Shown here one piece after another: positions 33,650 to 44,893 of a stretch of DNA of 64,000 bases. The stretch spans positions 9,989,015 to 10,053,014 of the forward strand of contig NC_053146.1 of the NCBI RefSeq assembly GCF_016808335.1, read 5' to 3'. Source of the stretch: Panicum virgatum. Lineage: Eukaryota; Streptophyta; Magnoliopsida; Poales; Poaceae. The notes under the pieces were generated by a model. It saw only the letters and a program-made list of their open reading frames with translations. It searched no databases and was not told where the DNA came from. Position 1 is the first letter of the stretch. Each line of letters opens with the position of its first letter. The translations under genes were made by a program, and so were the position numbers.

Positions 33650-35839
33650 GATTCCTCAGCTCATTGGGCTTTGGAACCCAAACCTGCTTCTGTGGAGGTG
33701 CTTTTTTGGCTCTTTCAGCACACCATCCACGGGGTCAACAAGCGAAGGCTGCGTGCTCGAACTAGCTATGTTTCCAGCAGCCTTGCCAATCTTACCATAC
33801 AATCTGTCAAAGTCTGACTTCGTGTATGTGTAACCGATCCCAAAGCCATCACCACACTTAAACTGCTTAATCATCATGCCCAACTGCGGCTCACTAGCAG
33901 AAACCCAACTAAGAATCGCCCAAAGATAGGTATTCTCATTCTCCAAGTTGGCTTTCTCTATAGCAAGATTATCCAAATCAGAGATCAAACCAGGGCAAAC
34001 AGAGCAGTCACTAGGTGGGCTAGACTCCACAACCTTAGTTTTCCCTAAAGACTTAACCAAGGTGTTCTTCTCATCTAGCTCCGACCTAAGCGTGGGACAA
34101 AGCTTGCAAGCACCAAACAGAACTGGCCTAGACTTCATCTCCTCTAGCTCGCACACAACAGTAGCAAACTTGGACTGCAATGAAGCTAGATCGGACTTAT
34201 AGATAGGACACTCATCACATTCAAGCACATCGCTAACAATTGGAGCATCCTTAACCAGTTCTAGTTCATGCTTAGCCTTAGTGAGCTCATGAGACACGTC
34301 TGAAAGCAAAGTCTTAGCAACATCTAAGTTTACGACGTTCTCATCATGCTTGACACGGAGAGCAACAAGATCGTTCATGTGAGATATGCAGCCAGCGCAC
34401 TCATCCTCACTAGATTTCTCCCTAGCACAAGCAAGCTCAGCCCTAAGCTTTCTACCCTCTCTAGCTACTTCCTTAAGAAGCCTCTTCTGGTTGTCGAGGG
34501 CGGCGTACAACTCTATAACCTTTGTATCGAGCAGGTCAATCGTGGAGTTTACCTCTGAATCACTCTCGGATGTAGCATGTCCACCTGGAGACGCACGAGC
34601 ACCGTTGGCCTCACCCACCATGGTGCAGAAGCCCTTGCGCCGACCGGCCGCCAAGCATAGGCCGATGAAGCCGGTGGCTTCCTTGTCCCGCTTCTTCTTC
34701 TTCTTATCGTCGTCGTCGGAGGTCGGTGAAGAAGAGCGGTCGGTGTCGGAGCTCTTGTCGAGGTCGCTGAGCTGCGCTAGAAAGGCCTTCTCCCGCTTCT
34801 TGGCCTTGTACTGGAATCACTTCTTGAGCGACTCCTTGTCGAAGCATCCTCCCCGGTCACGACTGCGGTGCTTGTGGCGCCGACGCTCCTTGCTGGAGCC
34901 TCCCTCGTCGCGGTCGCGGTGGCGGTAGTAGTCGAAGTAGTTGTTCTGGCCACCGCCGGACTTCTTGGGGCAATCGGCGATGAAGTAGTTCAGATCGCCG
35001 CAGTTGTAGCACCCGGGGTTCTTCTTCCTCTGCCTGTTGTGGTAGACGCGCTGGAACTTGCTGATGAGGAGGCACAAGTCGTCGTCGCCCAGCGTCTCCA
35101 GCTGCTCATCTATAACAGAAGGCAAAGAGGCAAGAGAAAAGACAAGAGCAGAGTTAGCGTTAGAGCACGATCCACCTGGGCTAGTCACAAGAGTGATGCT
35201 CTTGGAAGGAGGGGCACCATTGAGCTTGGCTCGTGTCTGGTTATCCACCTCTGTGGCCTTGAGTTTGCTGAAAAGCTCGTTCATGGTCAGAGTCTCATAA
35301 CCAGCAGACTCAATGATCGTGTTCACCTTGAGATCCCACACAGAGCGGTCAAGTGCGTAGAGAAGCTCGAGGGCCTTCTCATGCTCTGTGTACTCAAGGG
35401 CATCAGCAGATCTGTTCGCATTGACTTTGTTCACAATCGATTGAAATCGACTGAACATCAAGTCAATGCTCTCACCCGGCTCCTATGTGAAGTTCTCATA
35501 TTCACGCCGGTGAGTCTCGTACAGCCTGGCCTTGACCTGAGGTGTGCCCTCGTGGTAGTTCTTCAGGCACGTCCAAATCTTGTGGCCTTCCTGAAAACCC
35601 TGGACGCGTGAGAAATCCGCACGAGAAACGCCAACGAACAAGGCATTGACAGCCTTGGCATTAGCCTCGTGCTCAGTCACTTGAAGAGGAGTGACCCGAG
35701 TGGCAAGCACCACATAAGTCTGGTTTTTTGTTATATCCCAGACCTCGGCTCCCATGCTCTGCAAGAAGGCTCTCATGTGAACCTTCCAGTAGGCATAGTC
35801 CTCACCAGAAAATACCGGGATCTTCCCAAGACTCGCCAT
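33650..35839 (-). pseudogene. Copia gag of Sirevirus type (disabled)
   Basis: It starts at 35839 (MASLGKIPVFSGEDYAYWK), the DUF4219/UBN2-type gag N-terminus, then SRFQSIVNKV and a zinc knuckle (CYNCGDLNYFIADC). A long acidic/coiled-coil region follows, as in the large gag of Sireviruses. In-frame stops lie at about 35480 and 34814. The frame slips relative to pol at a T-run (33702-33707), where a one-base indel separates the EPKK region from its natural continuation. Confidence 0.8.
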
Positions 35840-35885
35840 GGTCGCCAAGTGGTTTTCGAACCGGTTAAGGTACTGAAAACCTCAA

Positions 35886-35901
35886 CCAAGCTCTGATACC
35901 A
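35886..35901 (-). other. Primer-binding site (initiator Met-tRNA type)
   Basis: On the minus strand TGGTATCAGAGCTTGG lies two bases inside the LTR remnant. It is the standard PBS of plant copia elements. Confidence 0.85.
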
Positions 35902-35903
35902 AT

Positions 35904-36073
35904 TGAGGGACCGAAACCGGCAACCAGAGGGGGGTGAATGGGAGCCAATCAAAATTTCTTTCGAAATCGATCCGTTGGCCTATATCCCAAAAATCACTAC
36001 GAGCCCTCGACTCCTAGGAGATAAGAGAGTAGCTATGGAATAACTATCTCGTAGTGAAAAGCCCTAGGAAGCT
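35904..36073 (-). repeat. Truncated 5' LTR of the Sirevirus-like element
   Basis: These 170 bp match the 3'-terminal part of the complete LTR (26949-27118). Similarity stops abruptly at GGAAGCT, where DC1-type coding sequence begins. About 1.35 kb of LTR is missing. Confidence 0.8.
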
Positions 36074-37041
36074 CAGCCACCGCTTCCATCGGCGCCACGA
36101 GATGAAGCTGGCCCCGGAGGACGGCGTCAAGTTCCGGTGCGACGGGTGCAAGCTGCCCGGCACCGGCCTGCGCTACCAGTGCGGCGCGGCGCGGGCTACA
36201 ACGGCGACCTCCACGTCGGCTGCACGCTGGTGCCTTCCTGCGCGGGAGATCGGCGGCAGCAGGTTCGTGCTCCGCGACAAGCCCCCGCCGCCCGCGGGCC
36301 GCCGGCACTGCGAAGCGTGCGGCCGGCGGCCCCGCGAGCGGGTTCGTCTACCACTGCCCCGAGCTCGACCACGACGTCCACCCCTGCTGCGCGGACCTGC
36401 CGGACCGCTTCGAGGTGGCCGGCCTCGCCTTTGAGCTGCGTATGAAGAGGCCGGCCTCGCCTTCGAGCTTCGTATGAAGAGGCCAACGCGCCCTCTGCGC
36501 GGACGACGACGGCAAGGGCCGGTGCTCGCGCTGCCTCTACTGGTCCTACCGCTGCGATGTCGGTGATGGCGGCGGGGCGGTGTTCCTGCACGTGGCATGC
36601 ACCAGGGACCTGGTGGCGTCCGGCGAGGCCGCCGCCATCACCAGCGTGTCCATGGACGAGGCGTACAACAAGGTCATGGCCTCCGTGCCCAAGAGCGTCG
36701 TCATCGCTGATGGCGGCGGCCTCAAGCGCAGCAGCAAGCAGCCTTCCTCCTCCGGTGACGCGCACCGCACCAACCGCAGCACCGGCAAGGAGAGCGTTCC
36801 GGCCACCACCACCACCAAGCACAGCACCAGCAAGGAGATGGTTCCGGTGAGCGCCAAGGATCTCAAGGCGCTGCTGCTACAGGGGAGGGACGCCACCAAG
36901 ACCAAGAGCCGCGTCGGTAGAGCGTTGCAGCGCTCGCTCAGGGTCCTTGGCTTCTTGGTGCGCGTCGTGATCGGCGTCATCTTTGGTCACCCGACGGCCA
37001 TGGCCGTGGCGGTTGCCGGGGTCATCTTCTCCAACCGCTAG
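36074..37041 (+). pseudogene. DC1 (Cys/His-rich C1) domain gene fragment
   Basis: The sequence encodes pieces of divergent C1 zinc-binding domains, including KFRCDGCKLPGTGLRYQCGA, GYNGDLHVGCTL, HCEACGRR, GFVYHCPELDHDVHPCCADL and GRCSRCLYWSYRCDV. They lie in different frames, so at least three small indels are needed. A 32-bp tandem duplication (36417-36448 and 36449-36480) adds another shift. From about 36580 one frame stays open to the stop at 37041 (HVACTRDLV ... AVAVAGVIFSNR), including a hydrophobic C-terminal segment. DC1 proteins in plants bind zinc and are mostly of unknown or stress-related function. The N-terminus is missing at the retrotransposon junction. The 3' flank is split by a LINE at 37216-43037. 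Confidence 0.72.
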
Positions 37042-37481
37042 GCTCGCTCGCTTTCGCTTCACAGGGTGCATGTTTCGAGCTTATGATATATGCTGAGTGC
37101 ATGATGATTATTATTGCTTACGGCACACAGTTTCAGTCTTTGTTTTTCCTCCTCTCCTTGTGTTTTTCTTTCTTTGGCTTCCAGTCGTGTTGGCTGCTGA
37201 ATCTGAATGTAGAGGGGGAGGGTTCCAGGTCCTCGGCGTCTAGGGTTTTCCTAGGCGACTCGGGGTGGGTCTCGGCGACTAGGGTTTCCTTCGCGTTTCC
37301 TTGTCCTACGTCCTCCTGTTCCCGATCTGCTAGTTCACAGGATAAGATCATCGAGTCCACATCCCATCCCACGTTCGTGTCCACGTTGAGATCTCCGCCT
37401 GGAGCCTAGACCAATTCTGCTAGCCTCCCTGGTCGTTGATTGTCTTCGTGTTTCTCATCATTGTGATCTGGCGGCGGCGGG

Positions 37482-38798
37482 ATGGAGGAAGTGGAAGGGA
37501 TGTTGGGTCGCATGAACTTGTCGGCGGCAGAAAGGAAAGGCATTAGCGTGGAGGTGGAGGCTGGAGGACAAAGTGGATCTGCGGAATCGATGGCCGTCGA
37601 AAAGGTGCTCGCAGAGAAGCTGGTCCATGCAGATGGTTTGGCGAGTGCACTTGGAAGGATCTGGTGTCCAATCAAGGGAGTTGGGTGCAAGGATCTCGGT
37701 GAGAATCATTTTCTTTTCACCTTTCGTCAAGCATCAGGGAAGCGGCGTGCGCTAGAGGAAGGGTCGTGGATGTTTGGGAGAGATCTGGTGGTGATGACTG
37801 ATTATGATCCAAACAAAACGGTAGAGGAGTTGGTGTTTTTCTTCATTCCGATATGGGTTCGTGTTCTAAAACTCCCTTTCGGAATGATGAAGAAGGCGAC
37901 GGGGGAGGTAATTGGCAAGGAGATCGGGGTTCTGATGGAGGTGGAGGCGGATGATGATAGTTTGGCGGTGGGGCGTTTCCTGCGTATCAAGATCAGGCTG
38001 GATATTAGACAGCCACTCATGAGGGGAGTCACTGTTTTTGCTGGGGAAAATAAGAAACCATTGTGGTGTCCTTTGGAGTACGAGTTTCTCCTGAATTTCT
38101 GTTACATTTGTGGGATCATTGGCCATACTGATAAGCTTTGTGAAAAACAACTGACAAAGGGGGAGGTGCGGCAATATAACAAGAGTTTGCGGTGTATCCC
38201 TGACAGGAGGAGTAGAGAGGATGGCTCTGGTGATAGGTACTTTGGTGGTCGTTCTGTGGGTCCTTGGAGGTCGGGTGGGAGTGGTAGTAGGGGAAGCTTT
38301 GGAGGGTCGAGTAACAGGAGTCACTCTGGTCGTGCTGGGAGTGATGGCCCAACTTGGAGGAAGGAAGTAGTGCTGGTGGGGGAGAAGAAGGAAGAGAAAA
38401 AGAAAAACTCTGAAGAGGAGGTGACGAGTCCCCTGAAGCAAACGGAAGGTCAGCAGGACCCCGGGCTAGGAGGGTCGCCCAGCAGGAGCCGGAAGGTGCT
38501 GAGTTTTGGAACTGATAATGTCCAGCAATCGGATGAAAGAACTGAAGTAACAGACAACCAGATTACAGTGCCATTGGGTGATGCGAGGGAAGTGCCTGGG
38601 ATGTATGACCAGCACGTGAACAGCGCATTACAGGCCATGCATGTGGATCCTGGTCAGGCCGTGGAGGGGGAAGGTAGCTTGGAGGCGACGGAGGATGCAG
38701 AGGGGGTGGGGAAGGAGAAGGCTCCCAAGCGGGGCCGATACAAAAAAAATAGTTCGAAATACCAGCAGCACGGAGGTAGCAGCCAACTCTGCATTTGA
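37482..38798 (+). CDS. LINE ORF1: DUF4283 and CCHC zinc-knuckle protein
   Basis: The open frame encodes 438 residues. The N-terminal half fits DUF4283 (about residues 55-195, with WMFGRDLVVMTDYDP and WVRVLKLPFGMM). A zinc knuckle CX2CX4HX4C lies at residues 207-220 (CYICGIIGHTDKLC). The C-terminal half is Gly/Ser/Lys-rich and probably disordered, with a basic stretch near the end (KRGRYKKN). Such proteins bind element RNA in the ribonucleoprotein used for retrotransposition. ORF1 is intact by eye, and ORF2 starts 105 bp downstream. Confidence 0.85.
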   Translation: MEEVEGMLGRMNLSAAERKGISVEVEAGGQSGSAESMAVEKVLAEKLVHADGLASALGRIWCPIKGVGCKDLGENHFLFTFRQASGKRRALEEGSWMFGRDLVVMTDYDPNKTVEELVFFFIPIWVRVLKLPFGMMKKATGEVIGKEIGVLMEVEADDDSLAVGRFLRIKIRLDIRQPLMRGVTVFAGENKKPLWCPLEYEFLLNFCYICGIIGHTDKLCEKQLTKGEVRQYNKSLRCIPDRRSREDGSGDRYFGGRSVGPWRSGGSGSRGSFGGSSNRSHSGRAGSDGPTWRKEVVLVGEKKEEKKKNSEEEVTSPLKQTEGQQDPGLGGSPSRSRKVLSFGTDNVQQSDERTEVTDNQITVPLGDAREVPGMYDQHVNSALQAMHVDPGQAVEGEGSLEATEDAEGVGKEKAPKRGRYKKNSSKYQQHGGSSQLCI

Positions 38799-38903
38799 GG
38801 GCAGAAAGCGCTCGCTGAGCAATGAGGAGCTTGGGAGTAAGAAGATGAGGATGTCAGTTGATGATAATGTGGCAGGGCTGTCGGAACAGCCCTGCGAGAA
38901 TCA

Positions 38904-41900
38904 ATGAAGGTGATAGCTTGGAACTGTCGGGGGTTGGGGAACGGCCCGGCAGTTCGTGGCCTTTTGGATATCCAAAAGGTGGAAGACCCTGACATTTTGT
39001 TTCTCTCTGAAACAAAGATGGATCGGCGTAGGATTGAGGGCTTGCGGTGGAGCCTGGGTATGACGAATTTGGTGGTGAAAGATTGCGAGGGGAAGAGTGG
39101 TGGGCTTGCAATTTTTTGGAAAAAGGAGATTAATTTCCAACTTCGTGCAGTGTCTCGACTGTACTTGGATGGGGATGTGGTAGAAGAAGATGGTTTTGTT
39201 TGGAGGTTTACTGGATTCTATGGACAACCAAGAACGGAGAGAAAAGAAGTGTCATGGAGGGCGCTGCGGGTGCTGAATGCAGCAAGGAGACACCCGTGGT
39301 TGTGTATGGGTGATTTCAACGAGATTCTGGTAGGGCATGAGAAGGAAGGTGGTGTGGCGCGCCCACAGATTTGCATGGACCGCTTTAGGGAAGTTTTGGA
39401 GGAATGCTCTCTGGACGACTTGGGGTTCGCTGGTGATCCTTTCACCTGGCGAAATCACAGCCATACGGATGCTCATTATATCCGTGAGCGTCTTGATCGG
39501 GCTGTGGCTGATGCTGCTTGGCGAACACGCTTCCCAAATTTCTTGGTGAGAAATGGGGACCCTCGGCACTCTGATCACCGTCTGGTGATTGTGACCATGG
39601 AGGAGGAAGTGGTGCGTAGTGGCAGGGGGAGTGGCCCAGTTTTTCAGTTCGAAGCTGGGTGGGTGCAGGAGGAGAATTGTGCAGCGATAGTCGAGAATGC
39701 TTGGAAACTCTCGATGAACACACGAACGGGTGTGGTGGCTGATGCAGTGAAAGATGTAGCGGGTGATTTATGGGATTGGAGCAGGAATATTTTGGGCGAT
39801 CTGGAGAAAAGGATCAAGCATGTCAAGCGCCAGCTGGAGGTGTGTAGGCGTCGTGTTATATCCTCAGAGATGATCGCGCGGGAGCAGATCCTGAAGTACA
39901 AACTGGAGAAACTAGAGGAGCAACGTGATATGTATTGGAGACAAAGAGCGAAAGTGCATTGGTTGCAGAATGGTGATCGCAACACCAGTTTTTTCCACCG
40001 GCATGCTTCTGAAAGGCGGCGGCGGAGACGAATAAATAAGTTGGTCAATGATGATGGTGATGTTGTGACGAATGTGGCAGGTATTCATGAATTGGTGACT
40101 AATTATTATAAGTCTTTGTTCACTTCCCATGCAGGGGATAGATATGATGAATTAATACAGCAGGTCCCAGCAAAAGTTACGAGAGAAATGAATAGCTCTC
40201 TGTTGGGGGAGTATTCTGATGAGGAAATCAAACATGCTCTGGATAGTATGGGGGATCTAAAAGTTCCTGGCACTGATGGTATGCCTGCTTTGTTTTATAA
40301 GAAGTATAGGGCTTTTCTTGGGGGTGGAGAAATGCCGAGGAGTTGGAATGACACCGTTGTAGTCCTAATACCAAAGGTTCCTAACCCAGAACATTTGAAA
40401 GATCTACGGCCAATAAGCTTGTGTAATGTGGTGTACAAGATTGCATCCAAAGTCTTGGCAAATCGGCTGAAGGTGATTCTTCCTGATATTATTTCTCTGA
40501 ACCAGAGTGCTTTCGTCCCCGGCCGAATGATAACAGATAATGTTTTGCTTGCTTATGAGCTTACTCACCATTTGTAGAATAAGAAAAAGGGTGTACAAGG
40601 GCTTGCTGCTCTGAAACTGGATATGAGTAAGGCCTATGATCGTGTCGAGTAGGAGTTTTTTAGGAGAATGATGTGCAAATTGGGCTTCCATCAGCGGTGG
40701 GTGGATGTGGTGATGCAATGTGTGACAACTGTGACCTATCGGATCAAAGTGAACGGTGAGCATACGGAACAAATAGTACCTGAGAGAGGATTGCGGCAAG
40801 GCGACCCTCTTTCACCGTATCTCTTCTTAATCTGTGCTGAAGCTTTTTCATGTCTCCTGAACGCAGCTGAGGCAAGAGGCGAGTTGACTGGAGTCAAAAT
40901 ATGTCGGGGTGCGCCGAGTATAAACCATCTATTGTTTGCAGATGATTCACTGTTACTCTTCCAAATTAATGATCAGAGTGCAGGACATTTGCAAAATGTG
41001 CTTTCACTGTATGAGAACTGCTCAGGGCAGTTGGTAAATAAGGAAAAGTCTTCAGTCATGTTCAGTAAAAACACTAGTGAGGAGATTAAATCTGCGTTCA
41101 TGCTCTCGTTGGATCTTGCTGCTGAAACGCAGAATGAAAAGTACCTGGGTCTCCCGGTTTTCATTGGGAATTCCAAGGTTAAAACCTTATCATATTTGAA
41201 GGATAGAGTGTGGAAGAGAATCCGGGGATGGAAGGAGAAACTGCTATCTAAAGCTGGGAAGGAGGTTCTTATAAAAGCAGTGGCTCAAGCAATACCATCA
41301 TATGCCATGTCCTGTTTTGATATCACAAAGACTCTGTGTGATCAGATTGGGGCCATGACATGTCGCTACTGGTGGTCAGTCCAAGATAAAGAGAACAAAA
41401 TGCACTGGTTATCATGGGAGCAGCTGTGTAAGCGTAAGCAAAAGGGAGGGCTTGGATACAGAGATTTACACCTCTTCAAATTGGCTATGCTAGCTAGACA
41501 GGGGTGGCGTCTTATAATGGAGCCAAACTTGTTATTTGCACAGGTTCTGAGGGCTAAATATTTTCAGAATGGAGATCCGTTGACAGCTAGTGAGAAGCCT
41601 GGTATTTCCTATACATGGAGGAGTATTCTGTGCGGTCTGCAAGCGTTGAAAAAAGGGCTGATTTGGAGGGTTGGTGATGGCTCAAGCATCAACATTTGGA
41701 GTGATGCATGGATTCCGAATGGAGTTTTACGATGACCAGTTACGCCTAGGGGAAGAATAGTTTACAATAAAGTGTCTGATCTCATTGATCCACACTCTGG
41801 AACCTGGGATGAGGAACTTATTAAGGAGATCTTTTGGGAGGAGGACGTTAAACACATACTATCCATTCCCATCAAGCATGGAAGGGAAGACACTCTAGCT

Positions 41901-43007
41901 TGGCACTTTGACAACAAAGGTATTTTTTCTGTCAAGTCAGCCTATCACGTTCTGGAGGACGCCAAGGAAAGGGATCAAATAAGACAAACAGGTAGCTCAA
42001 GCTCTAGTGTTGAAAGGGAGCAGGATGTTCGCTGGCATCAGTTGTGGAAGATAGCCTGTCCACCGAAGGTGAAGCTTTTTCTGTGGAGATTGGGGCACAA
42101 CAGCTTACCTTTGCGCATGAACATTTTGAGAAGAGGTATGGAGATAGATACCAGGTGTCCAGTGTGCTGGCGTTTAGATGAGGATGGCGGCCACTGTTTC
42201 TTGAAGTGTAAGATGGTCAAAAAGTTATGGAGGCATATGAATTTGGAGCATATACGTATCCAGCTATTGTCACTAAATAGTGTAGTGGAGGTTTTAATGT
42301 GCGTCCTTGCTCTGAACGATAGCCAGAAATTCCCTGTCATTGGTCTATTGTGGGCATGGTGGAATGCCAGGAACAAATGCAATGTGGGAGAACAGATGAA
42401 AAAGGTCGATTCAGTCAGCTTCAGTGCACATGAGATTATTGCTAGTTGTGGTAAAAAACAAACTAGGCCAAGTCGAGAGGCTATACCTGGACGAAAGTGT
42501 TGGCAACCACCACCAGTTGACTTTCTAAAGGTGAACTTTGATGGCGCTTTCAGGGCAGTGGAAAAGGATGGAGCATGGGGTTTCATTATTAGGGACAGTG
42601 ATGGTCAGGCAGTCGTGGCAGGATCAGGCCGGCTATCTGCAGTTCCTGATGCTATCTCGGCAGAAGGGGAAGCATGTTTGGCAGCACTGGAGGCGGCCAT
42701 GAACCGTGGAATATCTCGAGTGATTATTGAAACAGACTCGACGAATCTGGTTTCGGCTCTTCGCGGCAATGCTTATGATCAAGCACCTGGTGGAGTCATC
42801 TTTAGTGAAGCGCGGGGTGTTTTAGAGATGCATTTTGATCATGTTATTTTTTCTGCTATTCCTAGAACTTGTAATCAAGCGGCACATGAGCTCGCTCGTT
42901 TTGGTCTTAGTCGGGACCCGGACCTCCCAAGTGTGTGGGAGGATCCCCTCCCTGGTTTTGTAACGACTTTGGTGGATCGCGATCGTGCTGATCCTGGGTT
43001 TGCTTAA
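38904..43007 (+). pseudogene. LINE ORF2: endonuclease, RT, zf-RVT, RNase H (three stops)
   Basis: The frame runs from MKVIAWNCRGLG to a natural stop at 43007, about 1367 codons. The AP-type endonuclease includes SETKMD, GDFNEIL and the HSDHRL motif (about residue 222). RT motifs include DLRPISLCNVVYKI, GLRQGDPLSPYLF and the catalytic FADDS (about residue 679). The zf-RVT domain (CPVCWRLDEDGGHCFLKC) and an RNase H (KVNFDGAF ... ETDSTNLV) follow. In-frame stops are TAG 40575-40577, TAG 40650-40652 and TGA 41733-41735. The segment between KKYRAFLG and GGEMPRSWND looks about 15 residues short for the family, suggesting an in-frame deletion. The element cannot move on its own. Confidence 0.9.
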
Positions 43008-43054
43008 TTAAAGAGTGAGTTGACTATAAAAAAAAAAGAATCTGAATGTAGAGG

Positions 43055-44202
43055 TCGGAATTTTGTTAATCGAGTGAGTTTCATCGGTTTGCGTGATTAT
43101 ATTGTACCACATGTATTGTGCTGGAATTTTAGTGGGCTTGGTCCATTAACAGTTTCGAAATTTTCAATAAATCTCAAAGACTCATGTGTGCAAGAGGAAG
43201 TGGTGCAAGTTTAGTCTCACCTTGCTAGTGGGGGGGATGGCAAACATAAATATAGAAGTTATCTCCACTCTCTTGAGCTATGTGATGGGGGAGAGAAGAG
43301 AAACACCACGTATGTGCACGCCTTGCCGGGCGCGAGGCAGCTGCAAGAATGGTCTGCTGCCAAAACAATTTTAACTAAAAGTAGGTGGATATTCATTTTT
43401 TATAAAAAAAATATTTCTACCTAGAAGTTTTATTTTTTTCACCCAAAATTTTAACATACCCATCTCTTCTACCGGCAATTTACTTTCCTTTGATACGCAC
43501 GTCGCTTTGACCCATGCATGGCAAAAATTTTACCCAAACTACTCTACATGGCCAGCCAATCAATTCCCATAAGTTTCCATAAATGTGAGGAAGAAAATAT
43601 ACGTTTGGAAGGAAAATATTCTTTTCTTTCTTTCCTTATGCACACGCACACGATTTATTCTTTTCTTTCCTTATGCACATGCACACGGTTTATCTTAACA
43701 TGGAAAGCACATACGGAAACCGATCGATCACTCTCTATCCACAAGGCCTAAAAAAATTTGGCTTCAACATATTTTGAATGCTTGCGGTAAATGAAAAAAT
43801 GAAAATTACTATAGTATATGTTAAATTATATATGTGAATATAAATCTATTATTTATAATGTTTTTTAACTCCCGCATGCCGCCTTGCACTATACTATAAA
43901 GATCCATAGTAGATGATCGCCTGAATATTTTCTTAGCAATAGATGACCGTCGACCACTTGGAGATATCACAAACACGTTGAATCACTATGAAAGCAATAT
44001 ACTTCGTGCAAATTGGAATCATGCCCCTAAATCGATCATCTGATGCAGTGATTACCATTGAAATATTATCGTTGTTACTTTCCCCGGTCACCTCTCTAGT
44101 ACCCAAGTCCCCAATCCGATTCCAATGCATAAATTTTGACGTAAGCAATTTTTTTTAAACAGCTTGGTGAGGGAGGAGCATTCCTCTTCGATCACCCACT
44201 TA
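43055..44202. other. Intergenic, resumes the DC1 3' flank
   Basis: The sequence continues the DNA interrupted at 37215, so the first part may be 3' UTR of the DC1 fragment. A short tandem duplication of a CTTTCCTTATGCACA-containing unit lies at about 43625-43695. No gene is seen. Confidence 0.4.
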
Positions 44203-44456
44203 CTCCCTCTGTCCTGAAATGTAAGTCATTTTGGTTTGTTCTAAATCAAACTATTTCAAATTTGACCAAATTTATAGAAAAAAGTAATAACATTTTGAAT
44301 GACAAATGAGAATAATTAGATCCACAATGAAATGTACTTTCGTAATTTACTTATTTGATGTGTTAGATGTTAGTATTCTTTCTATAAATTTGGTCAAACT
44401 TAGACTATTTTGACTTAGAACAAAGCAAAATGACTTACATTAAAGAATAGAGGAAG
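44203..44456. mobile_element. Stowaway-type MITE, 254 bp
   Basis: It starts CTCCCTCTGTCCTGAAATGTAAG, has a matching inverted end, and is flanked by TA on both sides (44201-44202 and 44457-44458), as expected for Tc1/mariner-derived Stowaway elements. Confidence 0.78.
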
Positions 44457-44509
44457 TAATCATTAACGAAAAGGTAACGGAAAAGCGTGTGAACCTTTTG
44501 TACTACTAG

Positions 44510-44660
44510 CAGCTTAGGTTGTGTTTAGATGATTTGGTCAAAATTTTTGGAAAGAGAATCTTGCTAATTTGAAGTATTAAATAAAATCTATTTACAAAAT
44601 TTTTTGCACGAATGGGTTGTAAATCGTGAGACGAATTTAATGCATGTACCTAGTAGTTTT
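44510..44660. mobile_element. Partial GTGTTTAG-type MITE
   Basis: The left half only: TTGTGTTTAGATGA, followed by the conserved inner block GTAAATCGTGAGACGAATTTAATG. The opposite end is missing. Confidence 0.5.
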
Positions 44661-44893
44661 GCATGTAACTAGTGTGGCCATAATTTAATTACACGCAACT
44701 ATCTGATATCTACATACCACACTAGTTGAGTACTCATTTTGTAAAAATGTCTATGAAGATAATAAAGTTTAGGTACATGCTTGCTTTCCTGAACCCTAAA
44801 CCCCACAGAGACCATTTAATACATGACGCATGAGATTGTAAGATCATAATCTCAAAAAGGAACTGTTCTTCCTCTTTATAAATATAAATATAA

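Larger units (their letters stand above)
26949..36073 (-). mobile_element. Copia LTR retrotransposon of Sirevirus type, 5' LTR truncated
   Basis: On the minus strand the order is LTR remnant (36073-35904), Met-tRNA-type primer site, gag, protease, integrase, reverse transcriptase, RNase H, a noncoding stretch with repeated AGGGGGAG polypurine tracts, and a complete 3' LTR (28473-26949). Integrase before reverse transcriptase defines Ty1/copia. The multiple polypurine tracts and palindromes in the LTR are features reported for Sireviruses. Only 170 bp of the upstream LTR remains, and it joins directly to a DC1 gene fragment. Gag and pol carry several stop codons and frameshifts, so the copy is inactive. 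Confidence 0.85.
37216..43037 (+). mobile_element. L1-type LINE, nearly full length
   Basis: It is flanked by a 17-bp duplication GAATCTGAATGTAGAGG (37199-37215 and 43038-43054) and ends in a 10-base poly(A). It has a 5' UTR (37216-37481), ORF1 with a zinc knuckle, and ORF2 with endonuclease, reverse transcriptase, zf-RVT and a C-terminal RNase H. ORF2 keeps one frame across its length but has three nonsense codons. The LINE entered the 3' flank of the DC1 fragment. Confidence 0.93.
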
